Source of the DNA: Flavobacterium caseinilyticum
Lineage (GTDB): Bacteria; Bacteroidota; Bacteroidia; Flavobacteriales; Flavobacteriaceae
NCBI RefSeq assembly: GCF_004349085.1
Contig: NZ_SMFM01000003.1
Span: forward strand, 1-64,000
Direction: 5' to 3'
Length of the DNA stretch: 64,000 nt
How positions within the stretch are numbered: position 1 is the stretch's first letter; each line of letters begins with the position of its first letter. Positions 26,405 through 35,689 of this stretch are shown one piece after another. Both the position numbers and the translations under genes were made by a program. The notes beneath the pieces are model-generated. The model did not search any database. It saw nothing but the letters and a program-made list of their open reading frames with translations, and was not told the DNA's origin.

Positions 26405-28398
26405 GGTTCTATTTTTTTAAGTACAATTTTCTCGTTTTGTTTATCAATAATTTTTTGAAAAAAACTTTTTAAATCATCATAATACTCTGCCGACAAAATT
26501 GATGCATTTATTTCTTTTGTAATAATAATTTGGATTTTATTGCCTTCTACCTGAGTATTAATTAAAAATAAAATCACATTGTCTTCGGTAGCTATCTTTA
26601 TTGATTTCGGAATAGATTCAACTAAATAACCCTCAGGAATTTCTAGATTTATGTTGTATTTTTCCTGCTTTGGATACCCAAAATAAATAGGCATTTGCCT
26701 TTTCTCCTGAACAAATGGGTTTTTCTTTAACGTAAAAAATAATAGAGGATCAATAAACATTTTACCTCCTATAATTTCACAATGATTTTCTGAGGTAAAA
26801 GTAAAAGTTTCTATGACAGGTTTTGACAGATCAGTATCTCTATTTTCTACACTGTAGTCAGTAATCAGTATTCCTTCCAAATTATTTTCTAATTTTTCAA
26901 GATAATTTTCTTCATTTTGCCGGGCATTTTTTTCTCTAAAACTATATGCTTCGTAGGCCATTTTTTGAACTCTAAATTTACCTGTAATGTGTCCGAGATT
27001 GTTAAATTTTGTCATCAAAGTATAATTTACTTTAGATAGCATAGTTGGCACAAGATTAACCTCTTGAGAAGTTCCGTCTTGTTTAAGGAGTCGTCCGGTC
27101 CAGTTTAATACATTCAAAGGCAAAATATTCTGTGTCGTATATTTATGTGTTGCATCTAACAAAATTTGTTTTCCATCAAGATCAGCTGCTGCAATTACAT
27201 AATTAAAAACTGTTCTATTGGGAAAAGCAGGAACACCATGTTCTACAGTACTTATCAAAACAGGATTGGCATTTATACCCGCTAACTTCAACATTGCTAT
27301 TAAAATAAAATTTATTTCAGCAACATTTCCTGTTTTGTCCAGATAGGCCTGTTTTACTCCTTTTTCTGTAAAATAACCGTTTTCTTTATTCCAATTCATT
27401 TTGCTTTGAACAAATTTAAAAATGATATCCAACTTCTCTTCATTAGAAACAGCATTTTTAAGGATCATTTTAATATCTTGAATAAGATAAAGCTGTTCAT
27501 TAATTTCCTTTCCGAAATTTTCATTTTCAAAAATAGTTTTTGCAACTCCTTCCCAAGTTATTGAATAATCTTTCACTGGTTGTTCAGGAAAACGTGTTCT
27601 CTCTAACTCATTTTGAATAGAAGATCTATAATTTCTGATATTATCAACATAATCTTCTTCTTTGATTGCCGGTATGTTTTCCGTTATATAACTACTATTG
27701 ATCTGTTTATAACTTAAATTGGTAGTTCTTTTGTACTGATCTTCATAACTTTGAGAGCCATTGACGAATTTCGAGTCCGATTTAACTTTTACATATCCAG
27801 TCAAAACTGGCTTATAAATAAAAAATTCTGGTATCTCAGTTATGTATTCTGAATAATTTATCGGAATATCATATTGGTTATCATAAACAGGAAATTTTAC
27901 AATATTTTCAGATTTTAATATATATTTAAACTCTATGACCGAACCTACTTTGACATTAGGCATTGCTATCGTTGCTAGATTCCAATATTCATTTACATTT
28001 TTCTTGAAACTTCCTTCGCCGTTTAGCTTTGTTTTCACTACTGTACCATCCTCTATATTATACGTTACTACATTTGAAAACTTTACAGATTCATCATTCA
28101 TATCCTCGTACCCTACATAATGTGGGACTTCAAAATTTGCCCAACTCAAACCTTCTTTTTTGTATATTTTGATTCTATATGTATATTCATGATTAACTGT
28201 AAAACCTCTACTTAAATTATATTTAAAAATGGTTTTAGCTTTTTTAAACAAAACTGCGGCGACGGCTGTTGTATCCTCTGGATGAAATTTTTCTAAAAGC
28301 TCTTTGTTTGAAACTTTTCCTAGTTCAAAATTTTGTGAATTTGCTTCCGTAACAAACAGAACAGGAATTAACAATGCTGTAAGTTTGATAATTTTCAT
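26401..28398 (-). CDS. DUF3857/DUF3858 transglutaminase-fold protein lacking catalytic Cys (third paralogue)
   Basis: A 665-residue exported protein (signal ending NSQN, about residue 22). An N-terminal DUF3857 beta domain (about 60-270) is followed by a transglutaminase-like domain (about 300-430) and a DUF3858-like C-terminal beta domain. In the position of the catalytic Cys of the paralogue at 30422 it has Val359 (TGNVAEINF), and Tyr400 (FNYVIAA) replaces the His; Asp415 is kept. It is therefore probably a non-catalytic binding protein. Closely related to its neighbour at 28403; tandem duplication. Function of the family is unknown. Confidence 0.85.
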   Translation of the reverse strand: MKIIKLTALLIPVLFVTEANSQNFELGKVSNKELLEKFHPEDTTAVAAVLFKKAKTIFKYNLSRGFTVNHEYTYRIKIYKKEGLSWANFEVPHYVGYEDMNDESVKFSNVVTYNIEDGTVVKTKLNGEGSFKKNVNEYWNLATIAMPNVKVGSVIEFKYILKSENIVKFPVYDNQYDIPINYSEYITEIPEFFIYKPVLTGYVKVKSDSKFVNGSQSYEDQYKRTTNLSYKQINSSYITENIPAIKEEDYVDNIRNYRSSIQNELERTRFPEQPVKDYSITWEGVAKTIFENENFGKEINEQLYLIQDIKMILKNAVSNEEKLDIIFKFVQSKMNWNKENGYFTEKGVKQAYLDKTGNVAEINFILIAMLKLAGINANPVLISTVEHGVPAFPNRTVFNYVIAAADLDGKQILLDATHKYTTQNILPLNVLNWTGRLLKQDGTSQEVNLVPTMLSKVNYTLMTKFNNLGHITGKFRVQKMAYEAYSFREKNARQNEENYLEKLENNLEGILITDYSVENRDTDLSKPVIETFTFTSENHCEIIGGKMFIDPLLFFTLKKNPFVQEKRQMPIYFGYPKQEKYNINLEIPEGYLVESIPKSIKIATEDNVILFLINTQVEGNKIQIIITKEINASILSAEYYDDLKSFFQKIIDKQNEKIVLKKIEP

Positions 28399-28402
28399 TT
28401 AA

Positions 28403-30418
28403 CTACACTTTTTTTAGCACTATTTTTTCATTTTGCTTTTCAATCATTTTTTGATAAAATTCTTTTAACATTGGATAATAATCTGCAATAACGATTGGTA
28501 CGTTTATTTGATGTGTTAGTACTAATTGAATCGAATTATCTGATGTATTTATCATAAATTTAAATCCTCCTAAATTATCTTCCATATTAAGAAGTACCGA
28601 AGTTGGCAAAGACTCCACTTTATACCCGTCAGGAATTTTAATTGTTATGTTGTATTTATCTAAAAAAGGAAATCCATAATCTACTGGATACGCTCTAATT
28701 TCTTGTTTGAAAGGATTTTGTGTCTCGGCAAAAAACAACATTGGATTTATATAAATCGATTCTCCAATAATCTCGCTAAAATTCGAACCTGAAAACGCAA
28801 AATTTTCTAAGATTGGCAACTTTAAGTCCTTTTCATTTGTTCTTGAATAGTCACTTATTTCAATTTTATCATTTTCATTCTCTAATTTCTCCAGATAAGT
28901 ATCTTCTTTGATATTCTTAGTATTTCCCCTGAAAATAATAGCATTGTAATCTGTTCTTTGACGTTTCAGCATACCTGATACTTCCCCTTTAGCATCAATT
29001 TCATAATTCATAATCACTACGTCGTTAGAGGGAGCTTTAGGCATTAAATCGACTTCTATCGAAGTACCGTCTTTACGAATCAATCTTCCTACCCAATTCA
29101 AAGCTCTTAACGGCAAGATATTTGGAGTAGAAAATGGATCCGTAGCATCCAGTAAAACAAGACCATTAGGCGTTTCTACGGCAGCAATAACATAATTGAA
29201 AGCAGTTCGGTTTGGAAAAAATGCAATCCCGTTAGAACGGGTACTCACAAGAACAGGATTCGCAGTTAGGCCCACATGACGCAGCATCGCTGTAAGCATC
29301 AGATTAATTTCGGCCACATTACCTATTTTATCCTTGTACGCTTTTTTGACACCATCATCACAAGAATACCCATAATAATCATTCCATTTTACAGATTCTT
29401 TCACATGGTTAAAAATTGCCAAAATCTTTTCTTCAGCAGAAGAAAGCCCGGCAAGAACAACTTTTAAATCTTCCTCAAAGTACCCTGTTTTATTTAATTC
29501 AGGTCCAAAGTCCTCATAATCATAAATTGTTTTGGTAACGGATGGCCAATCGGTAGATAATGTCTGATATGGTTGATTTGGAAATTTTACAACTGAAAGT
29601 TCGTGAGAAACACTTGTAGTGTAATTTGCAATGTTATTCACATAAGCTTCCTCTTTCATTGCAGGAAGATTTTCTGCAATATAAACCGTTCTGGTTTCTA
29701 CAAATTCTAACTTTTCTTGGGAAGTAGATGTATGCAAGTTATCTCCCGGCATTACCTTTGGTTTGTACGAATAACTTAAAGATTTACTACTTTTCTCCTT
29801 AGTTATGTTTGGAGAGACAAAGCCTTTTATGTTTGGATTGTAATCAAAATACTCTGGAATGAAAGTTTTAAACTCCGAATAATTTACCGGAATACTAGAT
29901 TGAAAACTCCACTCTGTTAACTCGCTAAAACGGGATGAACGCACTACGTACTTGAATTCGACAACAGACCCAACTTTTACATTAGGAAGAGTGATTTTTT
30001 TTCGCCCCCAATATTTGTTGACTTTTTCATCAAACTCACCATCACTTTTTAGTTTTGTTTTCTCGACCTTACCATTTATCAAATTATACGTAACAACATC
30101 TGAAAAAGACAATGTTTCTTTCGAATTTGAGCCTATATAATAGCTGACCGCTTTGTTTGCCCATTCATACCCTTCCTTTTTATAAATTTTAATACGAGTT
30201 GTAACTTCTGTAATCATTTTGAAACCATCATCTTGAGTATATTCAAAACGAACTGCTCCTTTTTCGAAAAGAATAGCTGCTACGGCAGTTGAATCCATCG
30301 CATGATTTTTCTCTTGAAGTTCCTTAACTGAAACATTTCCTAATTTAAAATCTTGTGCATTGGCTTTAAAAAAATACAAAGTACAAAATAGAATAATAAC
30401 GAGTTTGTTGCATTTCAT
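28403..30418 (-). CDS. DUF3857/DUF3858 transglutaminase-fold protein lacking catalytic Cys (second paralogue)
   Basis: A 671-residue exported protein (signal to NAQD, about residue 23), same domain order as its neighbours: DUF3857 (about 60-280), transglutaminase-like (about 320-440), C-terminal beta domain. The Cys position is Val368 in IGNVAEINL and the His position is Tyr409 in FNYVIAA; Asp424 (LLDATDPF) remains. The surrounding fold is well conserved, arguing against decay. The gap to each neighbour is 3-4 bp, so all three are one transcription unit with MazG. Confidence 0.85.
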   Translation of the reverse strand: MKCNKLVIILFCTLYFFKANAQDFKLGNVSVKELQEKNHAMDSTAVAAILFEKGAVRFEYTQDDGFKMITEVTTRIKIYKKEGYEWANKAVSYYIGSNSKETLSFSDVVTYNLINGKVEKTKLKSDGEFDEKVNKYWGRKKITLPNVKVGSVVEFKYVVRSSRFSELTEWSFQSSIPVNYSEFKTFIPEYFDYNPNIKGFVSPNITKEKSSKSLSYSYKPKVMPGDNLHTSTSQEKLEFVETRTVYIAENLPAMKEEAYVNNIANYTTSVSHELSVVKFPNQPYQTLSTDWPSVTKTIYDYEDFGPELNKTGYFEEDLKVVLAGLSSAEEKILAIFNHVKESVKWNDYYGYSCDDGVKKAYKDKIGNVAEINLMLTAMLRHVGLTANPVLVSTRSNGIAFFPNRTAFNYVIAAVETPNGLVLLDATDPFSTPNILPLRALNWVGRLIRKDGTSIEVDLMPKAPSNDVVIMNYEIDAKGEVSGMLKRQRTDYNAIIFRGNTKNIKEDTYLEKLENENDKIEISDYSRTNEKDLKLPILENFAFSGSNFSEIIGESIYINPMLFFAETQNPFKQEIRAYPVDYGFPFLDKYNITIKIPDGYKVESLPTSVLLNMEDNLGGFKFMINTSDNSIQLVLTHQINVPIVIADYYPMLKEFYQKMIEKQNEKIVLKKV

Positions 30419-30421
30419 GAT

Positions 30422-32332
30422 TTATAGGTTTGGGGTTAGAATAATTTTGGCATTGTCATTTTTTGAAATTTGTTCTACAAAAAGACGGTATTCTTCATAT
30501 TCTTCATTTGAATACAATCCTTTCTTTATAAATAAGGTTCGTTTGTAAACTACATTCGAACTGTCAATTTTTATAATCTCCGTTTTATAAGTCCCGAATT
30601 TACTACTCAATTCATAATTAGCAGGCAGATATTCAACAGAAAAACCAGTAGGAAGAATTACGTTGACATCATCTTCATCAAAAAAACCTCTTTGTATCTC
30701 TAAAGAATTCTTACGGTTTCTTATTCTTTTTACATAAGCGTTTGTTTTATTGAAAGCATTAACAGCAAATATCAATTTATTTGATGTAAAACTTCCGTAT
30801 TTCACAGCTTCTACAGCTAAGTTTTCAGTTAAATTAATTTTATCTTTATCATTAGAAAATGACATTTTGTTGATTTTTAAATTATTGATATGCCCCCAAT
30901 AATCCTTATAATGCGCTTCTTTTTCCGTTGGTTGTAAATTTTCAATAGACGCTTTTTGACTGTATTGTGAACCTCCTGAAACAATTGTTATTTTTCCCGA
31001 AAAATCTCCATTTGCTGTTAAAGTATACGAACCTTTACTAATTTGAGTATTTCCTTTATCTTCATATAATTTTGTTCGTACAATCTCTCCTCCCTCTGGT
31101 TTTATTACCAAAACTTTTCTGTCATCCGTAAAAATTCCTTGATAACCAAAAGGATCGTCTTGGCTGGTACATTCCAGCCAAGTATAATTATCGCCATTTG
31201 GAATTGATAAAATAACATGATTTCCTTGCATGGATACAAATTCAGACTGAATATTTAACTTTTTCCTGTCTCCATACAAAATAGTATAATAAGATGGCAC
31301 ATTTACCACATCCAGTAAGGCTTTAGTATAGTTAGTCAAGGCTTTGCAATCCCCATATCCCAAACGATCCACATCACTGGCAAGCATAGGTTTCCATCCG
31401 CCTATTCCGACTTGAATACTTATATACCGCACTTTTTGTTGCACGAAATTGTAAATTAATTTAGCTTTTTTGATGGGATCTTTTTCATCTCCGACGAGAG
31501 CCTTAACTTTCATTTTGGTTTCATCTGGCAAGTCAATCGTCCCCAATAAAATTTTATCAGAATACCATTGTCCAAACTCCTTCCAAGTCTTTGCATATCC
31601 GTCTACTCCTTCTAGATGAAACAACTCTAATCCCATCATCAATTTTGGAAAAATAGTATTAACAACAGGACTATAATCCTCTTGCTTTTGAGCCAGAATA
31701 TTAGTGGCGGTGTAAGATAAATTTGTTGAAGTGTCTAAGGTTTTCTCAATATTGAAATTAGAAAAGTTAAACTCCATTTTTTTAAAACCTAAATTATCTG
31801 GGTACTTTACATTCAAAATACTTTTTTCGACGCTAACAAAATAGCTGTTTAATGGATACCACTCTGGAATAAAAGCGGTAGTTGAAGTTTCTATTTCACT
31901 ATTAAATACTATAGTAAAAGGATATTGAATGGGTGTGTAATCTAAGTAAAGATATCTATTGTCAGAAAAAAGCGTACTACCTCCAACCGCACTTTGATCT
32001 TTGAAATCTTTACGCTTAAATTTTTTGATTTCTTTTCCAAAAGCATCATAAACTGTGGTTTCAATGTTCCGGATGGTAGTCCTTTTATCGTAGTTCTCTA
32101 CTGCATCTATCGCATCCAAGCCTTTTTCGTTTAAAACTGTAACGACTCTTTTAGTAATCACATTCATATTTCTTTGAGAAGAAATAAGGATCTCTATTTG
32201 ATTCAAACGAATAACAGCATTCGCATTCTCCTTTAAGCTATCAGAGATACTCAAAGAATTATATTCTGTCTTTTGAGCAAAAATAAGTGAGGTGAAAAAC
32301 AAAAACAGGAAAGAAACATATTTGAAGTTCAT
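30422..32332 (-). CDS. DUF3857 protein with intact transglutaminase-like triad (first paralogue)
   Basis: A 636-residue exported protein: signal (to IFAQ), DUF3857 domain (about 55-270), transglutaminase-like core (about 285-400), DUF3858 tail. Catalytic-type residues are present: Cys in GYGDCKALTNY (about 329), His in QGNHVIL (about 372) and an acidic residue in WLECTSQ. Transglutaminase-like folds in bacteria often act as proteases or peptidases; the substrate is unknown. The ATG at 32350 would sit inside the -7 box; the ATG at 32332 is preferred. It heads the three-paralogue unit. Confidence 0.87.
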   Translation of the reverse strand: MNFKYVSFLFLFFTSLIFAQKTEYNSLSISDSLKENANAVIRLNQIEILISSQRNMNVITKRVVTVLNEKGLDAIDAVENYDKRTTIRNIETTVYDAFGKEIKKFKRKDFKDQSAVGGSTLFSDNRYLYLDYTPIQYPFTIVFNSEIETSTTAFIPEWYPLNSYFVSVEKSILNVKYPDNLGFKKMEFNFSNFNIEKTLDTSTNLSYTATNILAQKQEDYSPVVNTIFPKLMMGLELFHLEGVDGYAKTWKEFGQWYSDKILLGTIDLPDETKMKVKALVGDEKDPIKKAKLIYNFVQQKVRYISIQVGIGGWKPMLASDVDRLGYGDCKALTNYTKALLDVVNVPSYYTILYGDRKKLNIQSEFVSMQGNHVILSIPNGDNYTWLECTSQDDPFGYQGIFTDDRKVLVIKPEGGEIVRTKLYEDKGNTQISKGSYTLTANGDFSGKITIVSGGSQYSQKASIENLQPTEKEAHYKDYWGHINNLKINKMSFSNDKDKINLTENLAVEAVKYGSFTSNKLIFAVNAFNKTNAYVKRIRNRKNSLEIQRGFFDEDDVNVILPTGFSVEYLPANYELSSKFGTYKTEIIKIDSSNVVYKRTLFIKKGLYSNEEYEEYRLFVEQISKNDNAKIILTPNL

Positions 32333-32347
32333 AAAAATTCTTTTTAT

Positions 32348-32355
32348 CAAAAATA
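32348..32355 (-). promoter_or_regulatory. candidate -7 box of the DUF3857 operon
   Basis: TATTTTTG on the minus strand, 15 bp before the ATG at 32332. The resulting leader would be very short. Confidence 0.45.
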
Positions 32356-32380
32356 TAAGAATTTTTCGATTAAAGAAAAC

Positions 32381-32833
32381 TTAATCTCTATTTTTACTGT
32401 CAATTATTATCGTTACTGGCCCATCATTTAACAAAAGTACTTTCATATCCGCACCAAATATGCCGGTTTGCACTTTTTTTTCCAATTCTTTTTCGAGCTG
32501 AAATACGAAACTTTCATACAAAGGAATGGCGATTTCTGGTTTTGAAGCTTTTATATAAGAAGGTCGATTTCCTTTTTTGGTAGCGGCGTGCAATGTAAAT
32601 TGACTTACCACAATGATATCACCGTCGATATCTTTGACGGATAAATTCATCACGTCATTTTCATCCCCAAAAATGCGGATGTTGGCTATTTTTGCAGCTA
32701 ACCATTTGCTATCTTCTTGATTATCTACATCTTCAATACCAACTAAAACCAATAATCCTTTTTGAATATCAGCTACGATTTTAGCATCGATCGTTACGGA
32801 GGCTTGAGAAACTCTTTGAATTACAACTTTCAA
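32381..32833 (-). CDS. dtd: D-aminoacyl-tRNA deacylase
   Basis: A 150-residue DTD, which removes D-amino acids (and glycine) from mischarged tRNA. It starts MKVVIQRVSQASVTI, carries the SQFTLHAATKKGNRPSY motif and, near the end, NDGPVTIIID, the Gly-cisPro loop that sits in the partner subunit's active site. Length and motifs are standard. It lies downstream of rsgA, separated by the four-helix pseudogene. Confidence 0.95.
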   Translation of the reverse strand: MKVVIQRVSQASVTIDAKIVADIQKGLLVLVGIEDVDNQEDSKWLAAKIANIRIFGDENDVMNLSVKDIDGDIIVVSQFTLHAATKKGNRPSYIKASKPEIAIPLYESFVFQLEKELEKKVQTGIFGADMKVLLLNDGPVTIIIDSKNRD

Positions 32834-32848
32834 AATGATGGTGAATTA

Positions 32849-32872
32849 TGAATGATAAATTATGAATGGTGC
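32849..32872 (+). repeat. inverted repeat, left flank of the four-helix pseudogene
   Basis: TGAATGATAAATTATGAATGG matches, with a few mismatches, the inverted sequence at 33239-33262 on the other side of the pseudogene. It belongs to the AT-rich TATGAATTATGA repeat type scattered in intergenic regions here. Confidence 0.55.
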
Positions 32873-32882
32873 ATATTCATAA

Positions 32883-33242
32883 TTATTTTTTTAAATTGTT
32901 TTTAGTTGAAATAATAATTGAAGCTAAAATTTTATTAATCTCAACTATATCGGAGTTTAAAGACTGGAATTGGGATTGGTTCAAATATTCAGATTGAAAC
33001 AATAATTCTAACCAATAATCACTTTCATTAGCTTCTTTTTGAGCTATTGCAAGCTTATGAATAAAATCCAGTTTACTTTCTGCGTGTTCTGACTCTCTTA
33101 CCAATGCACCAATTGAAGTACCGCTGCGTAATAATTGTTTACTTAAAACAAATTACTTCTTTTCTGTACTTAAAAATTGATATAATTTTACAATTCGTAA
33201 AGCAAAATCAAATGATTTTATTTTTATTGTATTACCTGCCAT
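32883..33242 (-). pseudogene. four-helix-bundle (S23/TIGR02436-type) protein, interrupted by one nonsense codon
   Basis: Reading from the ATG at 33242 gives a complete 119-codon four-helix-bundle protein except for TAA at 33155-33153 (codon 30). The frame is unbroken on both sides: before it FALRIVKLYQFLSTEKK, after it FVLSKQLLRSGTSIGALVRE, family-typical blocks. Relatives usually have Glu (GAA) there, so a single G-to-T change explains it. Downstream, HAESKLDFIHKLAIAQKEANES is intact. It is flanked by inverted repeats. The family includes proteins encoded by rRNA intervening sequences and by many unlinked loci; function is unknown. A sequencing error cannot be excluded. Confidence 0.85.
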
Positions 33243-33262
33243 AATTCATAATTTACCATTCA
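33239..33262 (-). repeat. inverted repeat, right flank of the four-helix pseudogene
   Basis: On the minus strand TGAATGGTAAATTATGAAT, about 20 of 24 positions identical to the left copy. The pseudogene ATG lies in this repeat. Confidence 0.55.
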
Positions 33263-33272
33263 CAATTCAGAA

Positions 33273-34250
33273 CTACTCCCTCGTTTTATCACTGATTATT
33301 CTATCCTCATTATGAATATCCGTACGGTAATTTTCATCATCACCTTCCAGAATTTTAAGGTAACTTCTATAACGAGACCAAGCGATTTCATCTTTTTCCA
33401 AAGCAGCTTTGATGGCGCAATGCGGTTCTTCCTTATGTAAACAATTATTGAATTTACATTGCTCTTTCAATTTGAAAAATTCAGGGAAATAGCCACTAAT
33501 TTCTTCTTTTTCCATGTCGACAATTCCAAAACCTTTGATGCCAGGCGTATCGATAATTCTGGCATCAAATGACAAATCATACATCTCAGCAAAAGTTGTC
33601 GTGTGTTGTCCTTGTTTGCTTGCTTCAGAAATCGTTTTTGTTTTTAAATGCAATGACGGTTCCATGGCATTTACCAAAGTTGATTTCCCCACACCGGAAT
33701 GCCCAGAGAACATGCTCACTTTGCCAATCATCATTGCTTTCAATTCCTCTATTCCTTTCATTTCAGTAGAAGAAACGCGCAAGCATTTATATCCTATTTC
33801 CTGATACACATGTTGCATATACAACTGTTCATCTAGAGTAGCATCATCAAACGTATCGATTTTGTTAAAAACAAGAACGGTTTCAATTCCATACGCTTCG
33901 GCTGTAACCAGAAAACGATCTATAAAATTAAAAGTCGTTGGCGGATTATTAATGGTAACTAATAAGAAAACCCTATCAATATTAGAAGCAATAATGTGCA
34001 TCTGATGCGATAAGTTCACTGATTTCCGTACGATATAATTCTTCCTGTCGTGAATTTTATGAATGGTTCCCGTAACAGTATCGGATGATTCTTCGAGTTC
34101 ATAATCCACAACATCGCCTACAGCAATAGGATTGGTACTTTTGATTCCTTTAATTCGGAATTTCCCCTTCATACGGCATTCGATAAAATCACCTTGTTCA
34201 GATTTTACGGTGTACCAACTTCCTGTAGATTTGTATACGAGTCCTGTCAT
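33273..34250 (-). CDS. rsgA: ribosome small-subunit-dependent GTPase A
   Basis: A 325-residue circularly permuted GTPase that assists late 30S maturation. An OB domain (about 1-70) precedes G4 (VFNKID), then G1 (GHSGVGKSTL), G2 (TTFAEMY region) and G3 (DTPG), the permuted order diagnostic of RsgA. A C-terminal zinc site follows as CKFNNCLHKEEPHC. Length is normal. It follows the aromatic operon across a terminator. Confidence 0.95.
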   Translation of the reverse strand: MTGLVYKSTGSWYTVKSEQGDFIECRMKGKFRIKGIKSTNPIAVGDVVDYELEESSDTVTGTIHKIHDRKNYIVRKSVNLSHQMHIIASNIDRVFLLVTINNPPTTFNFIDRFLVTAEAYGIETVLVFNKIDTFDDATLDEQLYMQHVYQEIGYKCLRVSSTEMKGIEELKAMMIGKVSMFSGHSGVGKSTLVNAMEPSLHLKTKTISEASKQGQHTTTFAEMYDLSFDARIIDTPGIKGFGIVDMEKEEISGYFPEFFKLKEQCKFNNCLHKEEPHCAIKAALEKDEIAWSRYRSYLKILEGDDENYRTDIHNEDRIISDKTRE

Positions 34251-34395
34251 TTAGGATTATTTGATTGAAGATTAACGATTTTAGATTTCTGATTTAAAAT
34301 CTAAGACTTTGCAAAGATAATTCTTTGTTTTAGGTTTAAAGTTTAAAGTTTAAAGTTTTTCACTTTGAACAACTTTACATACAATTAAAAATAAA

Positions 34396-34435
34396 AAATC
34401 CCCACAACTTTTTTTTCAAAAAGCGGCGGGAATTT
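34396..34435 (-). terminator. terminator of the Phe/Tyr operon
   Basis: On the minus strand AAATTCCCGC pairs (two G-U pairs) with GTGGGGATTT and is followed by a T-tract. The interior can extend the stem with a T-run/A-run pairing. It closes the pheA-aroG unit before rsgA. Confidence 0.75.
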
Positions 34436-34506
34436 TTATAAAAATCTAAATAAGCGACTCATGAAATCAAAAATCAGAAATCGTTAATCCTCAATCTTAA
34501 ATCATT

Positions 34507-35589
34507 TTATGCATTCAACACTTTGTCTTGATGACTGATACTTTCTTGGTGAATTGCTTTGAACATTCTTAGAACAAACTCTTCGGAAAGGCCTTTTTTC
34601 TCTCCATCCAAAATCATTTTTCCAAGGATTTCATTCCAACGATTGTTCTGCAATACAGCAACATTCGCTTCTTTTTTCACCTGTCCTATTTCATCGGCTA
34701 CTTTCATTCTCTTCCCGAGCAGCTCTAACAAAGTGGCATCCAAAACATCAATATTTGCTCTTAATTTTTTCATTTTATGAGTAAACTCATCCGAAACATC
34801 ATCTAACTTTCTAACTTTTAAATCAATAAAAATTTGTTTCAACGCATCAGGAGTCACTTGTTGTGCAGCATCACTCCAAGCATTATCAGGATCAGTATGT
34901 GTTTCGATAATCATACCATCATAATTCAAATCCAACGCTTCCTGCGTTACTTCAAGAATCATTTTACGATCTCCAGTAATATGAGACGGGTCAATAATTA
35001 AAGGTAAATCAGGGAATTTATTTTGCAATTCAATAGCAATTTGCCATTCTGGAATGTTTCTGTATTTTGTTTTTTCGTAAGTAGAAAACCCTCTGTGAAT
35101 AACACCCAATTTTTCAATTCCAGCATTGTACAAACGCTCTACACCGCCTAACCACAATGATAAATCTGGATTTACCGGGTTCTTTACTAATACAATTTTC
35201 TTGGTTCCTGCTAAAGCATCTGCAATTTCCTGCACCGCAAAAGGATTTACGGTCGTTCTGGCTCCTATCCACAATACATCAATATCATATTCCAAAGCTA
35301 ATTTTACGTGAGCCGCATTTGCCACTTCCGTTCCCATTAGCAATCCGGTTTGTTCTTTAGCTTTTTTCAACCATTTTAATCCAATTTCTCCAACACCTTC
35401 AAATCCTCCCGGACGCGTTCTTGGTTTCCAGATTCCTGCTCTAAAAATACTTACATCTGAATCTTTCAATTCATGTGCAATTTTTAATACTTGTTCTTCT
35501 GTTTCAGCACTACAAGGTCCTGCTATTACTAATGGATGAGTTAAATTGAATTCATTCAACCAATTTCTCATTTCTTTCTTGTTTTCCAT
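34507..35589 (-). CDS. bifunctional DAHP synthase / chorismate mutase
   Basis: A 360-residue fusion. Residues about 1-260 are a type I-beta (KDO8P-synthase-like) DAHP synthase: LVIAGPCSAETEEQ, FRAGIWKPRTRPGGFEG, VLWIGARTTVNPF and IDPSHITGDR. Residues about 275-360 are an AroQ chorismate mutase: LRANIDVLDATLLELLGKRMKVADEIGQVKKE. It thus catalyses the first shikimate step and the chorismate-to-prephenate step. As the last gene of the Phe/Tyr operon it lies downstream of the attenuator, so entry flux may respond to Phe/Tyr. Confidence 0.94.
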   Translation of the reverse strand: MENKKEMRNWLNEFNLTHPLVIAGPCSAETEEQVLKIAHELKDSDVSIFRAGIWKPRTRPGGFEGVGEIGLKWLKKAKEQTGLLMGTEVANAAHVKLALEYDIDVLWIGARTTVNPFAVQEIADALAGTKKIVLVKNPVNPDLSLWLGGVERLYNAGIEKLGVIHRGFSTYEKTKYRNIPEWQIAIELQNKFPDLPLIIDPSHITGDRKMILEVTQEALDLNYDGMIIETHTDPDNAWSDAAQQVTPDALKQIFIDLKVRKLDDVSDEFTHKMKKLRANIDVLDATLLELLGKRMKVADEIGQVKKEANVAVLQNNRWNEILGKMILDGEKKGLSEEFVLRMFKAIHQESISHQDKVLNA

Positions 35590-35603
35590 CTTTTCTAATT
35601 TTT

Positions 35604-35636
35604 CCCCACCCCAGCCCTCCCCAAAGGGAAGGGAGC
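35604..35636. repeat. GC-rich palindromic repeat
   Basis: CCCAGCCCTCCCC-AAA-GGGAAGGGAG between tyrA and the DAHP synthase gene. Same family as 24684, 37821, 46703, 48301 and 58328. Confidence 0.65.
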
Positions 35637-35689
35637 TGTAAATGGATGATTGTTGTTAATTATTTATTTTATTGTTTTTAGTTGTTTTA

